Source: Hsuehochloa calcarea
Taxonomy: Eukaryota; Streptophyta; Magnoliopsida; Poales; Poaceae
Direction of reading: 5' to 3'
DNA length: 64,000 nucleotides
Assembly: GCA_036346395.1 (NCBI GenBank)
Contig: CM070599.1
Coordinates: 14,251,232-14,315,231 of the forward strand
This document shows, one piece after another, positions 29,720 to 41,514 of this stretch (position 1 is the stretch's first letter; each line of letters starts with the position of its first letter). The position numbers were made by a program, and so were the translations under genes. The notes below the pieces were generated by a model, which worked only from the letters and a program-made list of their open reading frames with translations, was not told the DNA's origin and ran no database searches.

Positions 29720-31874
29720 TTAAACACCGGAGAGGATCACGGAAGACTCGGAAAAATTAGCACGAAAGATCCTCCCATATCGAAAATCCATAAACTAGAC
29801 TACAGAAGAATCAAGAATTTTGCAATTGTTTTCTTAAAGCTCACCTCGAAACCGTCATCGGTGGTGAGAGAGATGAAAGTAGATTATCTGCAGCTTACTT
29901 ACTAAGGCAACATCTTTTAAAATAAAAGAATCATTAATGCTCACAGTACCTTTAGCGATGGCGCCCAAATGAAGCATCTCAAGGTGATCGTCTCATCACC
30001 GGAGCACGGACTAGGAAGAAAACCAACGAGAATCTCGGTCATATGGCGAGAACAACCGAGTCTACAATCCGGACCTTTCCTTCCCGGCCGGCGACCACGA
30101 GTCAAGCAGAGTAAAGTCTCGATCTTGGGTGAATCAGCGATGATTTTGGCACCCAATCTTGAGTAACACGGCGAATGATGAAGTAGTCAAGCAAGGCCGA
30201 CCTCTATCTACCCTCGCTCTCGTCGCTCAACAAGTCGGATGGTGCGAGTGCGGACTGGCACATTCTTGAATCCGATTGCTATGGAAGAGCGAGTCGAAAT
30301 TCGCAACATCTTTGATCCGCCATGAGTAGCCATCTCGAAAGAAACCGAGATCTACCCTCAAAGCGGCGGAAGTCACGATCAAAGGGAGCATGAGGACGAA
30401 AATCGAAAAACTTCGGAAAAACCAAGTCCTCGATCTTGCCTAAATCACCGGTTGTATCAAACCTAGACCTCATGTTGGTCTTGGGTGCACTCATAGTCCA
30501 GGGGTGACCATGAATGTACCTAAGACTCAAGACGATCTCTGCGCGATCTTGGCGCTACTGAAGCGATGATAAACTAAATATCCATCCTTCGGCGAAAGAT
30601 GCAATGATACTTCGCCTACGAGGGCGAAGTGTAGGTGGAATCACCTTCTTTATCGAAATCCTTTGAACAAAACCGGCGACTTAAAATTGACTTTCTCATC
30701 CCTGGGCTTAGTTTTGATCACACAGTGCTATGGTTTTGAGCACGACGGTGGATGCTTCCTCATATCCTCATGGATATCATATCCTAGACCACGATTAAAT
30801 CGCAAATTTTAGATTTCTCTAGAATGAGATTAAGCTTCTTCTTGCCTCCTACAAACCTCTCGAGAGTGTTCATAAGATCTTGACACTCCCGAAGAGAGGT
30901 GCAAGAAGAGCGAGGAAGAAGAAAGAGAAGGTAAGGGAGCGAGAAGAAGAACCAACAGCGAGAGGAAAGATTGGCTTGTGGATGCACACGGTAGACTTTG
31001 AGGGCAGATCCTATTGCTAGCGATTGGTTCCACGTTGCTAGGCGTCTCTACCAAACCCTTAGACTTCTTCGGCACACACAATACAAGCGATGATTGTGTC
31101 TCTAGAAGGTCCTTAGTTAGCTTCACACATTTTTCATCCAAAACAACCAAATCACATTTTAGTTTATTACATTGATTGCATGGTGAGCTAACAAGGTTCT
31201 TAGAAGCATCTTGAGCCAATTTATTCTGTGATCAATCATTTCTTGAAACTGCTTGGATACAGATTCTAGTTTAGCAGTTAACTTAGGACAGTTTAAACAA
31301 GAAACAATAGGCTCTAGTAGCGCAGCTTGAAATTCAGCAATTTTGTGATCTGCCCGTTTTAGGTTCATCTTGAGTTTATTACAATTTTCACAAGTCTCAG
31401 GCAGATCGAGCAACATGGTATAAAGACCTCTAAACGAATTGTCCTTAACCTCACATGAGGTGCAAGCAGTAGCCTCAACAGTAGTAGATGAAAGAGGTGC
31501 AACTCTACTCATCTCTAATTCAAAGAAGAAGGCTAATGTTCTCTTCTTTAATCATGTCAAGTTCGGAGGACACACTATCATGCAAGGTCCTTAGTTTTCC
31601 ATGTCATCAAGCAAAGCACACGGCATGTATCACAATCATCACGGGAGGGAGCGGATGTAAATAAAGAAAGCTCCGTGATAGTCTAGCTACTTCCTTCTCT
31701 AACTTTCGGCACACTTAGCCTAGACTTAGCATGAAATCTACCTAGCTTAAGAAAAGCATCATTAAAATGGTCATAAGTGCGACTCACCTCATCAGTCGGA
31801 TCTGACTCATTGTCGCTCGATTCGCCCGAGGGCCATGAAGCACATGCTTGGAGAAGTTGCCGTCGTCCTTGGGA
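29720..31874 (-). pseudogene. Copia A gag tail and protease region (decayed)
   Basis: 31159-31512 encodes a segment with repeated C-x2-C pairs (C-E-N-C-N-K-L-K, C-L-N-C-P-K-L) between Lys/Leu-rich helices, known from long SIRE-type gag proteins. 30830-31219 continues with N-Q-C-N-K-L-K-C and Ser/Leu-rich sequence. No protease D-S-G triad could be placed with confidence. Many frameshifts. Confidence 0.6.
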
Positions 31875-32936
31875 TCATAATCGTCCTTCCATCATCGTCA
31901 CTCCACCCCTCCACCTCGGCGGTGTCCGGTTAAATCGAGGCGGTGAGGACGCGATGGAACGACTTCTTTGCCTTCTCAAAGTTGCGAACTTCTTCTTGCC
32001 TTGGTCAGTCTTTGAGGGCTTCGTGTTGCGGTTCTTGTCGATGTAGTCGTTCTTGCTCGGACCGCCATAGTCACCTTTGCCCTTCCCAAGCTTGGGACGG
32101 TTTGCTCGGATGTGGTTGGGGCCACCACACTCGAAACAAATCACAGACCTCCTCTTTTCCATCCCTCCTCCTCTTGTAAGCATGGGAAAACTTAGAGCTA
32201 GGAGGGCTAGCTGTTCATCCTCAAGTGCTCTAGCGATCATCGGTTATGTCACGAGAGCAACTTAGGAGAACCCACGTGTCGACTTCAGAAGAAGATCCAG
32301 AGGTGGGATCGGTGACTAAAGCCATCGATTGTGACTTCGACCTTGAGAGACAATGTCAATCTCGTGAGTCTTGAGGCGCGAGTAAAGCGCATCAAGAGTC
32401 GAGTCGAGAGGTCCGTGCTATCCTTGATGGTAGTCACTTTCATCTCCCAAACACGAAGATCAAGTGCGAGAAGCATCATCGGCGTTATCCGAGTCGGGTA
32501 TGTAAGACCGACCGCTCGGAGGTTGCTCAAAATCTTGTGAAAACGCGAAAAGCACTCGTCAAGAGATTCACCGCAAGCATTTCAAATTTCTTGTATTCTC
32601 GCTTGGCGGTCTTGTCGAACCGTTTTAATCAGGTGGTGCCCTCATGGTATGCATCGAGGTCACCCGGATGTAAATGCGTAATCAAATGAGAAATGCGATC
32701 AAACTCACTTCTATTCAAACCACGAATGATAATGTTCCTTGCCTTAGCGTTTGCCTCAACATCGGGCATGTTTCCCACATTGATGTTTTCATCGGCGAGG
32801 CAAGAAATCTAACCTTCTCCTTTCTCCGGATGGCATACCCACGAGCACGGATGTAAGTTTCCATTCGGCTCTTCCAGAAGGGGTAATCCAGGCCATCAAA
32901 GACTGGAGGCTTGGTGGAATACATGTCCGTTGCCAT
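31875..32936 (-). pseudogene. Copia A gag (broken)
   Basis: The ATG at 32936 starts a frame with K-P-P-V-F-D-G-L-D-Y-P-F-W-K, the usual SIRE-type gag start. Frame shifts occur near 32715 and 32285. A zinc knuckle at about 32110-32150 reads C-F-E-C-G-G-P-N-H-I-R-A-N-R where the last Cys of C-x2-C-x4-H-x4-C has become Arg. The knuckle would not bind zinc normally. Confidence 0.85.
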
Positions 32937-32978
32937 GGCTCAAACGACCGGTTAAGATCTATAAAGAAGAGCTAACCG

Positions 32979-32992
32979 GCTTTGATACCAAT
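32979..32992 (-). other. Primer-binding site of copia A
   Basis: On the minus strand TTGGTATCAAAGCC directly after the 5' LTR, a near match to the initiator-Met tRNA complement. Confidence 0.8.
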
Positions 32993-34607
32993 TGAAGGAC
33001 CGAAATAGCAATTGAAGGGGGTGAATGGTGCCTAAAATTAATAACTCCCTTTCTTGTATTTAAACAAGCACAAAGATCTCTCGAGATCTAAAGAAAGTAA
33101 ATGAAGCAAAACAAATAACAACCACAAGCCTCGAACATTCTTTTGGAAATCGGAAGCTCCGGCCAGTAAGGTGTGGAAGTTCCGGAAATCGGAAGTTCCG
33201 AAATTCCAGTGCGGAAGTTCCGCTTGCGGTAGTTCCGCTGTGTAAAATCGGAAGCTCGATTATCGACCAAGAAACGAGCGCTCGGGTTTTTGCCCAAAAA
33301 TCAAACTCTGAATCTTGAATGCTCTTCTCGAGTCAAGTTTCACAGGACATCATCCTAAACACCATCTTGACCTTATGGAGAAGAATCGCAACCAAAGATT
33401 CAATAATCGAGCCAAAACCGAATTTCTTGAGGAAGGGCAAGAAAGACCAAAACCCACAATAGACACTATTCTCGATTCTTAGCTTATGAAACTTTGATGA
33501 TAGATTAGCAATATCAAAGCGACTCTAGATATCAAGTTTCACACTATTTCATAAGACGAATCAAAAGATACATCAAAACCCTAGCTATTCAAGAGAAGAG
33601 CGAGAGAGAGGAAGAGGACATAAACAAGTAATCAAAACTCGAGTTTCATTGATAGAAATCAAGCGTTCTGAGATGGAAACACGGAGGAATGATTACAAGA
33701 GATTTCATTCATACTCTCCAACTCAACAAACTCTCAAAAGACAAAACAAAGCCTTTTGGTGGAGCTAACCCTAATTTCCTCTCTCAAGGTCTAACCCTAA
33801 CACGGGGTTGAGCTCTATTTATAGCCTTTGCTTAATGGGCCTCCAACCCATTAAGCCGCTACACCGAACGGAACCGCCTCCACTTGTGCGCTTTGCGAAA
33901 TCCCGTTCGCCCCTTGCGCACCTTCCGAAAGCCTTCCGTGCGCCTTTGTCGTCCTTGACACGCAACCACCTCAAGATTCACGCCGTCTTGACACATCCGA
34001 CCGTTCGACCTCAGCGCTGCTGCGCTAGTCCGATCACCTCGTGTCTCGCCACGACTTCGTCTCGATGTCTGCGGTCAACACGACAAAAACACATCACATA
34101 GCATTGCACAATATCATAGCATCAACATTTGTATAAGACTCAAACTCATACGAAATCAAAATCACAAATTAACCTTCTACGCACGATTCGACACAATCGG
34201 AAGTTCCGCACTTACCACGGCGAAGTTCCGATTTCGAACATCCGCACTTGTCGGGATTATCGGAAGTTCCGCTCTTACCATTGCGGAACTTCCGATCTTC
34301 TAACATCCGTAAACCCATTTTCAAAACCGATTTTCATCTCGGAGGAGCACTCAATGTCGGTATTATCGAACACTCGCTACCCTTGTGCGGAAGTTCCGAT
34401 TTCCTTCACCAAACTCAAAACCGGGTAAATCGAACTTCCTATTTCCAACACCGTAGTTCGATTATCGGACGTCCGCTCCATACACAATGTAGTTCCGATT
34501 TTCTGATTGAAGAAGCAGTCCAAACCGAAAAACTCAACTCTCAACCTATTCAACACGATGTCAAATACTCATCACTCAGAATGGAGGACCTCTCACATGG
34601 TCTCTCA
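32993..34607 (-). repeat. 5' LTR of copia A
   Basis: Minus-strand start at 34607 (TGAGAGACCATG) and end at 32993 next to the primer-binding site. TATA at 33815-33824. CGGAAGTTCCG arrays at 34195-34500 and 33140-33265. Confidence 0.92.
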
Positions 34608-34612
34608 ATTTA

Positions 34613-35315
34613 TCAGGTAAATTCGTTTCTAGGGCTGGGTGTATTATTTGAGAACTCTATGATGCTGCATAACGGAGATGATTTACGTGTACTTAGGAAG
34701 CTAGGACTACGACCAGTTCCGCAGGGTCTACGACCACTTCAAGAAGGCTTACGACCAGAGATAACATGGACTCCTCAAGACCACCCCAAGACCATCCTCG
34801 ACCGTGTTTTCGACCAGAGATACACGACCTGAATAGTGAATAAGGTGCTGTGTCACCGTTTTGGCCTAATATGGTCTTGTAAGCGTGTCAAGGTCGGAGT
34901 CCAGGTTGTGTACGCTTCATCCCACGGCCGCACAACCCTAGGTCGACATCATCACGTCCCCCTATATATACAGCATACGTCATAGTTTAACGTGGGTTTT
35001 TCTTTGAGATTATTCTACTTAGCAGTCTCGCCGCACGTTCGGTTGAGGAATCCCACATTGTGTGCTTCATCTATATTCGTAATACAATATCAGATTGCAT
35101 CTTCTACTTTCTTGCTTGTGTTCTCGATTCGCATGCAGGAGATAGCCTTCTTGGCAAGGTCAACCGCATTCTGCACGGTTGATAGCCATCGGAGCAGTGG
35201 TGTAGTGATTGCGAGGGTTTTGATCTGTTCTGGTCGGAGCCTTTGGATCATCAACGTCGAGTTCTCCACAATCGACTTATCAGTACTTTCGGAAGATCGA
35301 GCCACCGTCACATCA
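34613..35315 (+). repeat. Remaining 703 bp of the 5' LTR of gypsy G
   Basis: Continues the sequence broken at 23566 (TCAGGTAAATTCG). It contains the ACGACCA(G/C)TTC motif cluster at 34705-34820 and a TATA motif CTATATATA at 34962-34970, and ends CACATCA at 35315. Nearly the same as 41267-41984. Confidence 0.9.
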
Positions 35316-36559
35316 GTTGGTATTAGAGCTAAAGTTGCTCGTTAGGTAATCACAATTTTTTTCCTTATTAGATTAGTTGTTTTCCATCGTCCTAAAGCTC
35401 AAGAAAATTACCCCACAAAATAATTTTTGTTCGTCGTGTTCCTCCACTGTCCCATCGCCCATTGTGCCCTTGCAATTTTCGTTATTTGTTTTGCGTGGTT
35501 GAATTAGTGTCCTTTGTCTAAGTCATGTTGCTGGTTTAGAGTCGTGTTTTTGGTCGCTAGTCAACACTGTCACCTGCCGTGCCACCATCCATCCTGACCG
35601 CGCCACCACCTACTCGAACTCCTCGTGTTCGACCACCTAGTCGAGTTCGACCACCTTCTCGAGTTCGACCACCTACTCGAGTTCTACCATCTAGTCGTTT
35701 CCGCCTCGACCACTGTTATCTTGTTGCTCTTGGACACCCCACACACTCATCATATCGTGCCTGCCACACAAAATCCAAGAAGAGTTTTCATAACCGAACG
35801 GATCTAGCCAAAGTTCAGAGAGAGAGTATCTTTTAATTACATGTATACCCTTGCCTTCTACAAAAAGTTTGTGACCCATATATACTCATAGACCCAGAAG
35901 AGGGTTTTGAAGAGTTTTGAGCCAAGGTCACATTCGCAAAAAAAGGAACCCTAGGTTGGGTTTCGGCAGTCAAAAAAAAGGAAGGAACACTAGGTTGGGT
36001 TTTGGCAGTAAAAAAAAGGGAGAAGAAGCAAATCGACCACCCCCAGTGAAGAAGAATCAAATCGACCACCCCTAGTGAAGAAGAATCAAATCGACCACCT
36101 CCCCCCAGTTGGTCTACGACCACTTCTAGCCTTGCATCCTTTGAATTCTTGTATCTAATCCTTGTTATCGATCAGTGTTGTGCTAGGACTAGGGACACGT
36201 TTTTAGACCAGTAACCGTGACAAGTACTTTGGACCCTTATTCAACTTTGCTAATCAGGTTACGGTTTTTGCTAATCCTTGCTACATATTGTGCCTTCTGA
36301 GCTTCACCTACTCGACAGGTCCCCTCTTGCAATCATACCCACTCTCGACACGGTATCACGAATCAGCCACTGGTCGTACCACCTGCCGCGTTGGTAAGAA
36401 CACTTGTAAGAGTGTGGTAAGACGCTTGAGAGTGTGTGTTTCCACCTTCCATCACCTAGTAGTTGATAGGGATAATACCTTTATATTGTCTTTTGTTGTC
36501 TGCTAACCAAGGCAGGTGAGACGCCTGATGAGAAAGAGTGTGTTGTAAAGAGATAACTC
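35316..36559 (+). other. Leader of gypsy G with primer-binding site and short tandem repeats
   Basis: TGGTATTAGAGC at 35318 is the tRNA-Met primer site with one change. Four copies of an 18-bp unit (GTTCGACCACCTAGTCGA type) fill 35627-35698. A 41-bp unit with CCTAGGTTGGGTTT is doubled at 35945-36020. A 29-bp unit (AAATCGACCACCCC...GTGAAGAAG) occurs three times at 36030-36115. The first repeat would encode R-V-R-P-P-S hexapeptides but no long frame supports translation. The rest is non-coding. Confidence 0.7.
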
Positions 36560-38275
36560 ATGACACTCTTGGATGAACAACGCACTACCATTCATGAGAA
36601 CATCGATAGGAAGCTTCAAGCTACCACGATCACATTGCAGCGCTCAATCAACGATAGTATTGCAGCGCTCACTACACGCCTTGAAAGAATGGTGAACCGG
36701 CCACCAAACATTGGACGTGAATACGATCACGATGCAGCCCAAGATCTTGAGGAGGGAGATGATAACAGAAGGAGAAACCGTGATACCCGTGCTATGTTTG
36801 CTGACCAAGATGCACGTCAACAACACCGACCACATCACAACCGGTACGGTATGGGAGGTAATAATTTTCAGTACCACAATGCTCGTGTCAATGATGACCC
36901 ATTTGCTAAAGTTAAATTTACCATACCATCTTTTGCGGGTGTTTATGATGCTGAAATTTATCTAGATTGGGAGATGACAGTTGAACAAAAATTTAATGTC
37001 CATCTAGATCCTAAAGTGCATAGAGTCAGACAAGCTACTAGTGAATTTAAAGATTTTGCTATCATTTGGTGGAATCAAGTAGTTAATTCTGGCTTAACAC
37101 CTGATACATGAGAGAGATTGAAGGTAGCTATGCGTGCTAGATTTGTTCATCCTGCTTATAAACGTGATATGCGTAAGAAATTACAGCGCTTAGACCAAGA
37201 TAATAAATCTGTCGAGGAATATTATCAAGAACTACAAATAGGCATGCTGCGTTTTAATGTTGTTGAGAATGAGGATAAGATGGCTCGTTTTTATGGTGGT
37301 TTAAAATGTGAGATTCATGACATAATTAATTACAAAGACTATAATGATATTAATAGGTTGTTCCAGCTTGCTTGTTTGGCAGAAAAAGAATTACAGGGTA
37401 GACAACAAAGGACCAGGAGGAATTTTGGTAGTACGTCTACATCGAGATCAACGCCGGGACAAACCAAGACAGCTCTACCTCCTGCTTTTCGGTCTGCTGC
37501 CCCCTCTGTGAGTAGGGCGCGTTCAGTAGCACCGCCACCACTGTTACACGCACCCGAGACGAGCAAATCTACTAGTGTACAGGCACCAGTACATAGCTCT
37601 TCATCGGTTGCTTCCACAGGTCGTACAACAGGAATTGTATGCCACCGTTGTAAAGGAATTGAGCACTTCATGAGAGATTGCCCAGGTCAACGAGCGTACA
37701 TTGTGACAGAAGATGGTGGTTTTGTAAGTGCTAGTGATGTTGAGGATGAATATGCTCTTGCAGCTAACCTTGCAGGCAATGATAATGATCATGAGACAAA
37801 TAGCGATGGTGAGGAAATTTTAGGTGCCGCTGCTACGGCAAATTATAGGACCATAATTGTGCAACGAGTATTGAGCTCTCAAAGAGAGCAAGAGGAGACA
37901 CTACAACATCATAATTTATTTCAGATGTTCCTCATCGTTAAGGATTACCGTGTTCGTGTCATAATTGATGGCGGAAGCTGTAATAACCTGGTGAATTCAT
38001 GATTGGTCAAGAAGCCTGGCTTAATCACACGTGCGTATCCTCACCCATACCACATTCAGTGGTTCAACAATAGCGGTAAGGCGAGAGTGCATTTTTCCAT
38101 TGGTTCCTATCATGATGTTGTTGATTTCGACGTAGTACATATGCAAGCCTGTTCTCTTTTATTAGGTCGTCCATGGGAATTTGATATCAATGCAACTCAT
38201 CATGGTAGAAGTAATAAATACTCTTTTATGCATAAAGAAAAGAAAATAACTTTGCTATCTTTGACGCCTACTTAA
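36560..38275 (+). pseudogene. Gypsy G gag and protease (two or three stops)
   Basis: Gag starts at or near the ATG at 36560. A stop TGA at 37109 replaces what is normally a Trp codon. The retrotransposon gag core (V-E-E-Y-Y-Q-E-L-Q, then A-R-F-Y-G-G-L) is at 37200-37310. The zinc knuckle C-H-R-C-K-G-I-E-H-F-M-R-D-C is intact near 37640-37680. The protease active site reads I-I-D-G-G-S-C-N-N, the D-G-G variant common in this chromovirus group, near 37960. A TGA at 38000 interrupts it, followed by Q-A-C-S-L-L-L-G-R-P-W at 38147-38180. A stop ends this block at 38273. Confidence 0.88.
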
Positions 38276-40012
38276 ATTATGAATTGTGATAAAGAGCTAG
38301 CTGAAAATGAGAAGAAAGAACTTGAACATGAATATGAAAATCAGCAAGTAGTGAAGAATATTTTCACACCTAAGAAAGAGCGGTTGACACCTAGTTCTAA
38401 GGCCGAGGGAATTAAATTAAAGGGTTGTGTCATGTTTATAACCAAATCTGATCTTACTGAAATTTTTGATAATGAGCTGCCATACTATGCTTTGATATGC
38501 AAAAATACTTTATATTCACTTAAGTATATATCTAGCTCTTTTCCTCCTGCTATTGCTAACCTTTTGCAGGAGTATGTGGATGTATTTCTAGCCGAGATAC
38601 CCCCGGGATTACCACCTATTCGAGGGATTGAGCATCAAATTGATTTGATCCCAGGAGTGACTTTGCCAAACCGTGCTGCATATAGGACCAATCCTGAGGA
38701 GACTAAAGAAATTCAGCGATAAGTCCAAGATCTTTTGGACCGTGGGTACGTAAGAGAAAGCCTTAGTCCTTGTGTTGTTCCTATTTTTTGGTTCCTAAGA
38801 AAGATTGTAGCTGGCATATGTGTGTTGACTGTAGAGCCATTAATAATATCACCATACGGTATCGACATCCTATTCCTAGGTTAGACGATATGCTTGACGA
38901 GTTGAGTGGTTCTACTCTTTTCACAAAGATTGACTTGCGTAGCGGATACCACCAGATTAGAATGAAATTGGGAGATGAATGAAAAACTGCTTTTAAAGTT
39001 CAGACTATATGAGTGGTTAATGATGCCTTTTGGTTTAACTAATGCACCTAACACTTTCATGCGTTTAATGAACGAAGTTTTGCGTGCTTTCATTTGAAAA
39101 TTTGTGGTGGTTTATTTCGATGATATTCTGATCTATAGCAAGTCATATGAAGAACACATGGATCATTTACGTGCTATTTTTAATGTTTTGAGAGATGCAC
39201 GTTTGTTTGGTAACCTTGAGAAGTGCACCTTTTGCACGGACCGAGTCTCTTTTCTTGGCTATGTTGTTACTCCACAGGGCATCGAAGTTGATCAAGTCAA
39301 TATCGTCGCTATCCAGAGTTGGCCGCCTCCTAAGATGGTCACACAAGTGCGAAGTTTTCTAGGGCTCGCTGGTTTCGATCAGCATTTTGTTCAGGATTTC
39401 AGCACCCTCGCTACACCGTTGAATGAGCTTACAAAGAAGGGAGTTCCTTTTACATGGGCCACCATCCAAAAATAAGCTTTCGACGCTCTCAAAGATAAGC
39501 TAACACACGCTCCTTTGCTTCAACTTTCCGATTTCAGCAAGACTTTTGAGTTAGAATGTGATGCTAGTGGCATAGGTCTTGGTGGTGTGTTAATTCAAGA
39601 AGGAAAATATGTTGCTTACTTTAGTGAAAAATTAAGTAGTCCTAGTTTGAACTATTCTACCTATGATAAAGAATTATACACTCTAGGTCGAACTTTCGAA
39701 ACATGGCAACATTATTTATGGCACAAAGAGTTTGTAATACATTCTGATCATGAATCTTTGAAGCATATTCGAAGTCAAACCAACCTGAACCGCAGACATG
39801 CTAAGTGGGTTGAGTTCATTGAGTCTTTTTCCTACGTTATTAAATATAAAAAGGGCAAAAAAAATATGATAGCTGATGCTTTGTCTAGGAGATATACCAT
39901 TCTTTCACAACTTGACTTCAAAATCTTTGGATTAGAGACCATAAAGGAGCAATATGTGCATGATGTTGATTTTAAAGATGTGTTGCTAAATTGTCAAGAG
40001 GGAAAGAGTTAG
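38276..40012 (+). pseudogene. Gypsy G reverse transcriptase and RNase H (broken)
   Basis: The RT entry L-P-P-I-R-G-I-E-H-Q-I-D is at about 38607. A stop at 38720 and a one-base shift near 38785 follow, then C-V-D-C-R-A-I-N and F-T-K-I-D-L-R-S-G-Y-H-Q-I-R. Further stops lie at 38980 and 39010. The catalytic Y-F-D-D-I-L-I-Y-S at 39113 is intact. RNase H contains L-E-C-D-A-S-G-I-G-L-G-G-V-L (39548), Y-D-K-E-L-Y and S-D-H-E-S-L-K-H. The D-A-L-S-R-R end (39870) leads into the integrase. Confidence 0.9.
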
Positions 40013-41514
40013 AATAAATTTGTTGCGCATGATGGGTTCGTGTAACATGCTAACAAGCTATGCATTCCAGCAAGCTCCGTTCGTCTTTTGTTGTTACAGG
40101 AGGCGCATGGAGGAGGATTGATGGGTTACTTTGGCGTGAAGAAGACCGAGGACATTCTGGCCCACCACTTTTATTGGCCAAAGATGAGGCGTGACGTCTA
40201 ACGCTTCATTACCCGCTGCACCACGTGCCAAAAAGCTAAGTCACGACTTAATTCTCATGGTTTATACATGCCTCTTCCTGTTCCAAGCATACCTTGGGAA
40301 GATATTTCTATAGACTTTGTTTTAGGGCTTCCTAAAACAAAGAAGGGGGGATAGTATTTTTGTTGTCGTGGATAGATTCTCTAAGATGACTCATTTTATA
40401 CCATATCATAAAAGTAATGATGCTTCAAATGTTGCTGATTTGTTATTTAAGGAAATTGTTCGCTTGCATGGTATTCCGAATACGATAATTTCAGATCGTG
40501 ATGCTAAATTTCTTAGTCATTTTTGGAGAACCTTGTGGGGTAAGTTGGGGACTAAGTTGTTATTTTCCACTACTTGTCATCCCCAAACCGATGGACAAAC
40601 TGAGGTTGTCAATAGAACCTTGTCCACTATGCTTAGGGCTGTGCTAAAAAAGAACTTAAAAATGTGGGAGGACTGCTTGCCTCATGTAGAGTTTGCTTAT
40701 AATCGTTCGCTGCATTCTACCACAAAGAAGTGTCCTTTTGAGATTGTTTATGGATTCATCCCTCGTGCATCTATCGACTTGTTACCTCTTCCAGCCTCAG
40801 AGAAAGTAAATTTTGATGCTCAACAACGTGCTGAGTTGATACTAAAGATGCATGAGACAATGAAAGAGAATATTGAGATTATAAATGCTAAATATAAAAT
40901 TGCTGGTAGTCAGGGACACAAGTATGTTACTTTTGAACCTGGTGATCTTGTGTGGTTACACTTGTGTAAAGAATGATTTTTTTGAATTGAGAAAGTCTAA
41001 ACTCATGCCACGTGCAGATGGTCCTTTTAAAGTTCTTGAACGTATTAATGATAATGCATATAAGTTAGACTTGCCTGCAGATTTTGAGGTTAGCTCCAGT
41101 TTTAACATTGCAGATTTGCGACCTTTCTTGGGCGCGGAGGATGATCTTGAGTCGAGGACGACTCCAATTCAAGACAGGGAGGATGATGAGGACATCACTT
41201 CTACTGATATGAACACTTCTCATGTGCAAGGTCCAATTACTCGAGCACGTGCTCGTCAACTTATTTATCAGGTAAATTTATTTCTAGGGCGGGGTGTATT
41301 ATTTGAGAACTCTGTGATGCTGCCTAACGGAGATGATTTACTTGTACTTAGGAAGCTAGGACTACGACCAGTTCAAGAAGGTATCGACGATTCCGTAGGG
41401 TCTCGACCACTTCAAGAAGACTTACGACCAGAGATAACATGGACTCCTCAAGACCACCCCAGGACCAGTCCTACGACCAGGTCTTCGACCAGAGATACGC
41501 GACCTGAATACTGA
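40013..41514 (+). pseudogene. Gypsy G integrase; frame runs into the 3' LTR
   Basis: The zinc-binding region (E-A-H-G-G-G-L-M-G-Y-F-G, later C-T-T-C-Q-K-A-K) is at 40095-40240 with a stop at 40200. The core starts I-P-W-E-D-I-S-I-D-F near 40290. A frameshift lies near 40350. The second Asp (I-S-D-R-D-A-K-F) and Glu (D-G-Q-T-E-V-V-N) are intact. A stop or shift lies at 40974. The C-terminal part (P-R-A-D-G-P-F-K-V-L-E-R-I-N-D-N-A-Y-K) continues open past the LTR start at 41184 to 41512. I see no chromodomain of the usual type. Confidence 0.88.
41167..41183 (+). other. Polypurine tract of gypsy G
   Basis: CAAGACAGGGAGGA directly before the 3' LTR start TGATGAGG. Confidence 0.6.

Larger units (their letters stand above)
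23567..34607 (-). mobile_element. Ty1/copia element A (SIRE/Maximus-like), inserted in the 5' LTR of G
   Basis: 11.0 kb on the minus strand with LTRs 23567-25205 and 32993-34607 and a perfect duplication ATTTA at 23562-23566 and 34608-34612. Primer-binding site, gag, integrase, RT and RNase H are all recognisable. Long LTRs, a long gag-side region with paired cysteines, and a 1.7-kb spacer after RNase H suit the SIRE/Maximus lineage. Frameshifts are frequent. As the innermost insertion it is the youngest layer in nesting order. Confidence 0.93.

Noticed and set aside
34613..35315. Reading 34613-35315 as an LTR that starts at TGTATTATTTGAG
   Set aside because: The perfect ACATC duplication at 23478 and 41985 and the polypurine tract before 41184 place the LTR start at TGATGAGG, with copia A splitting the 5' LTR.
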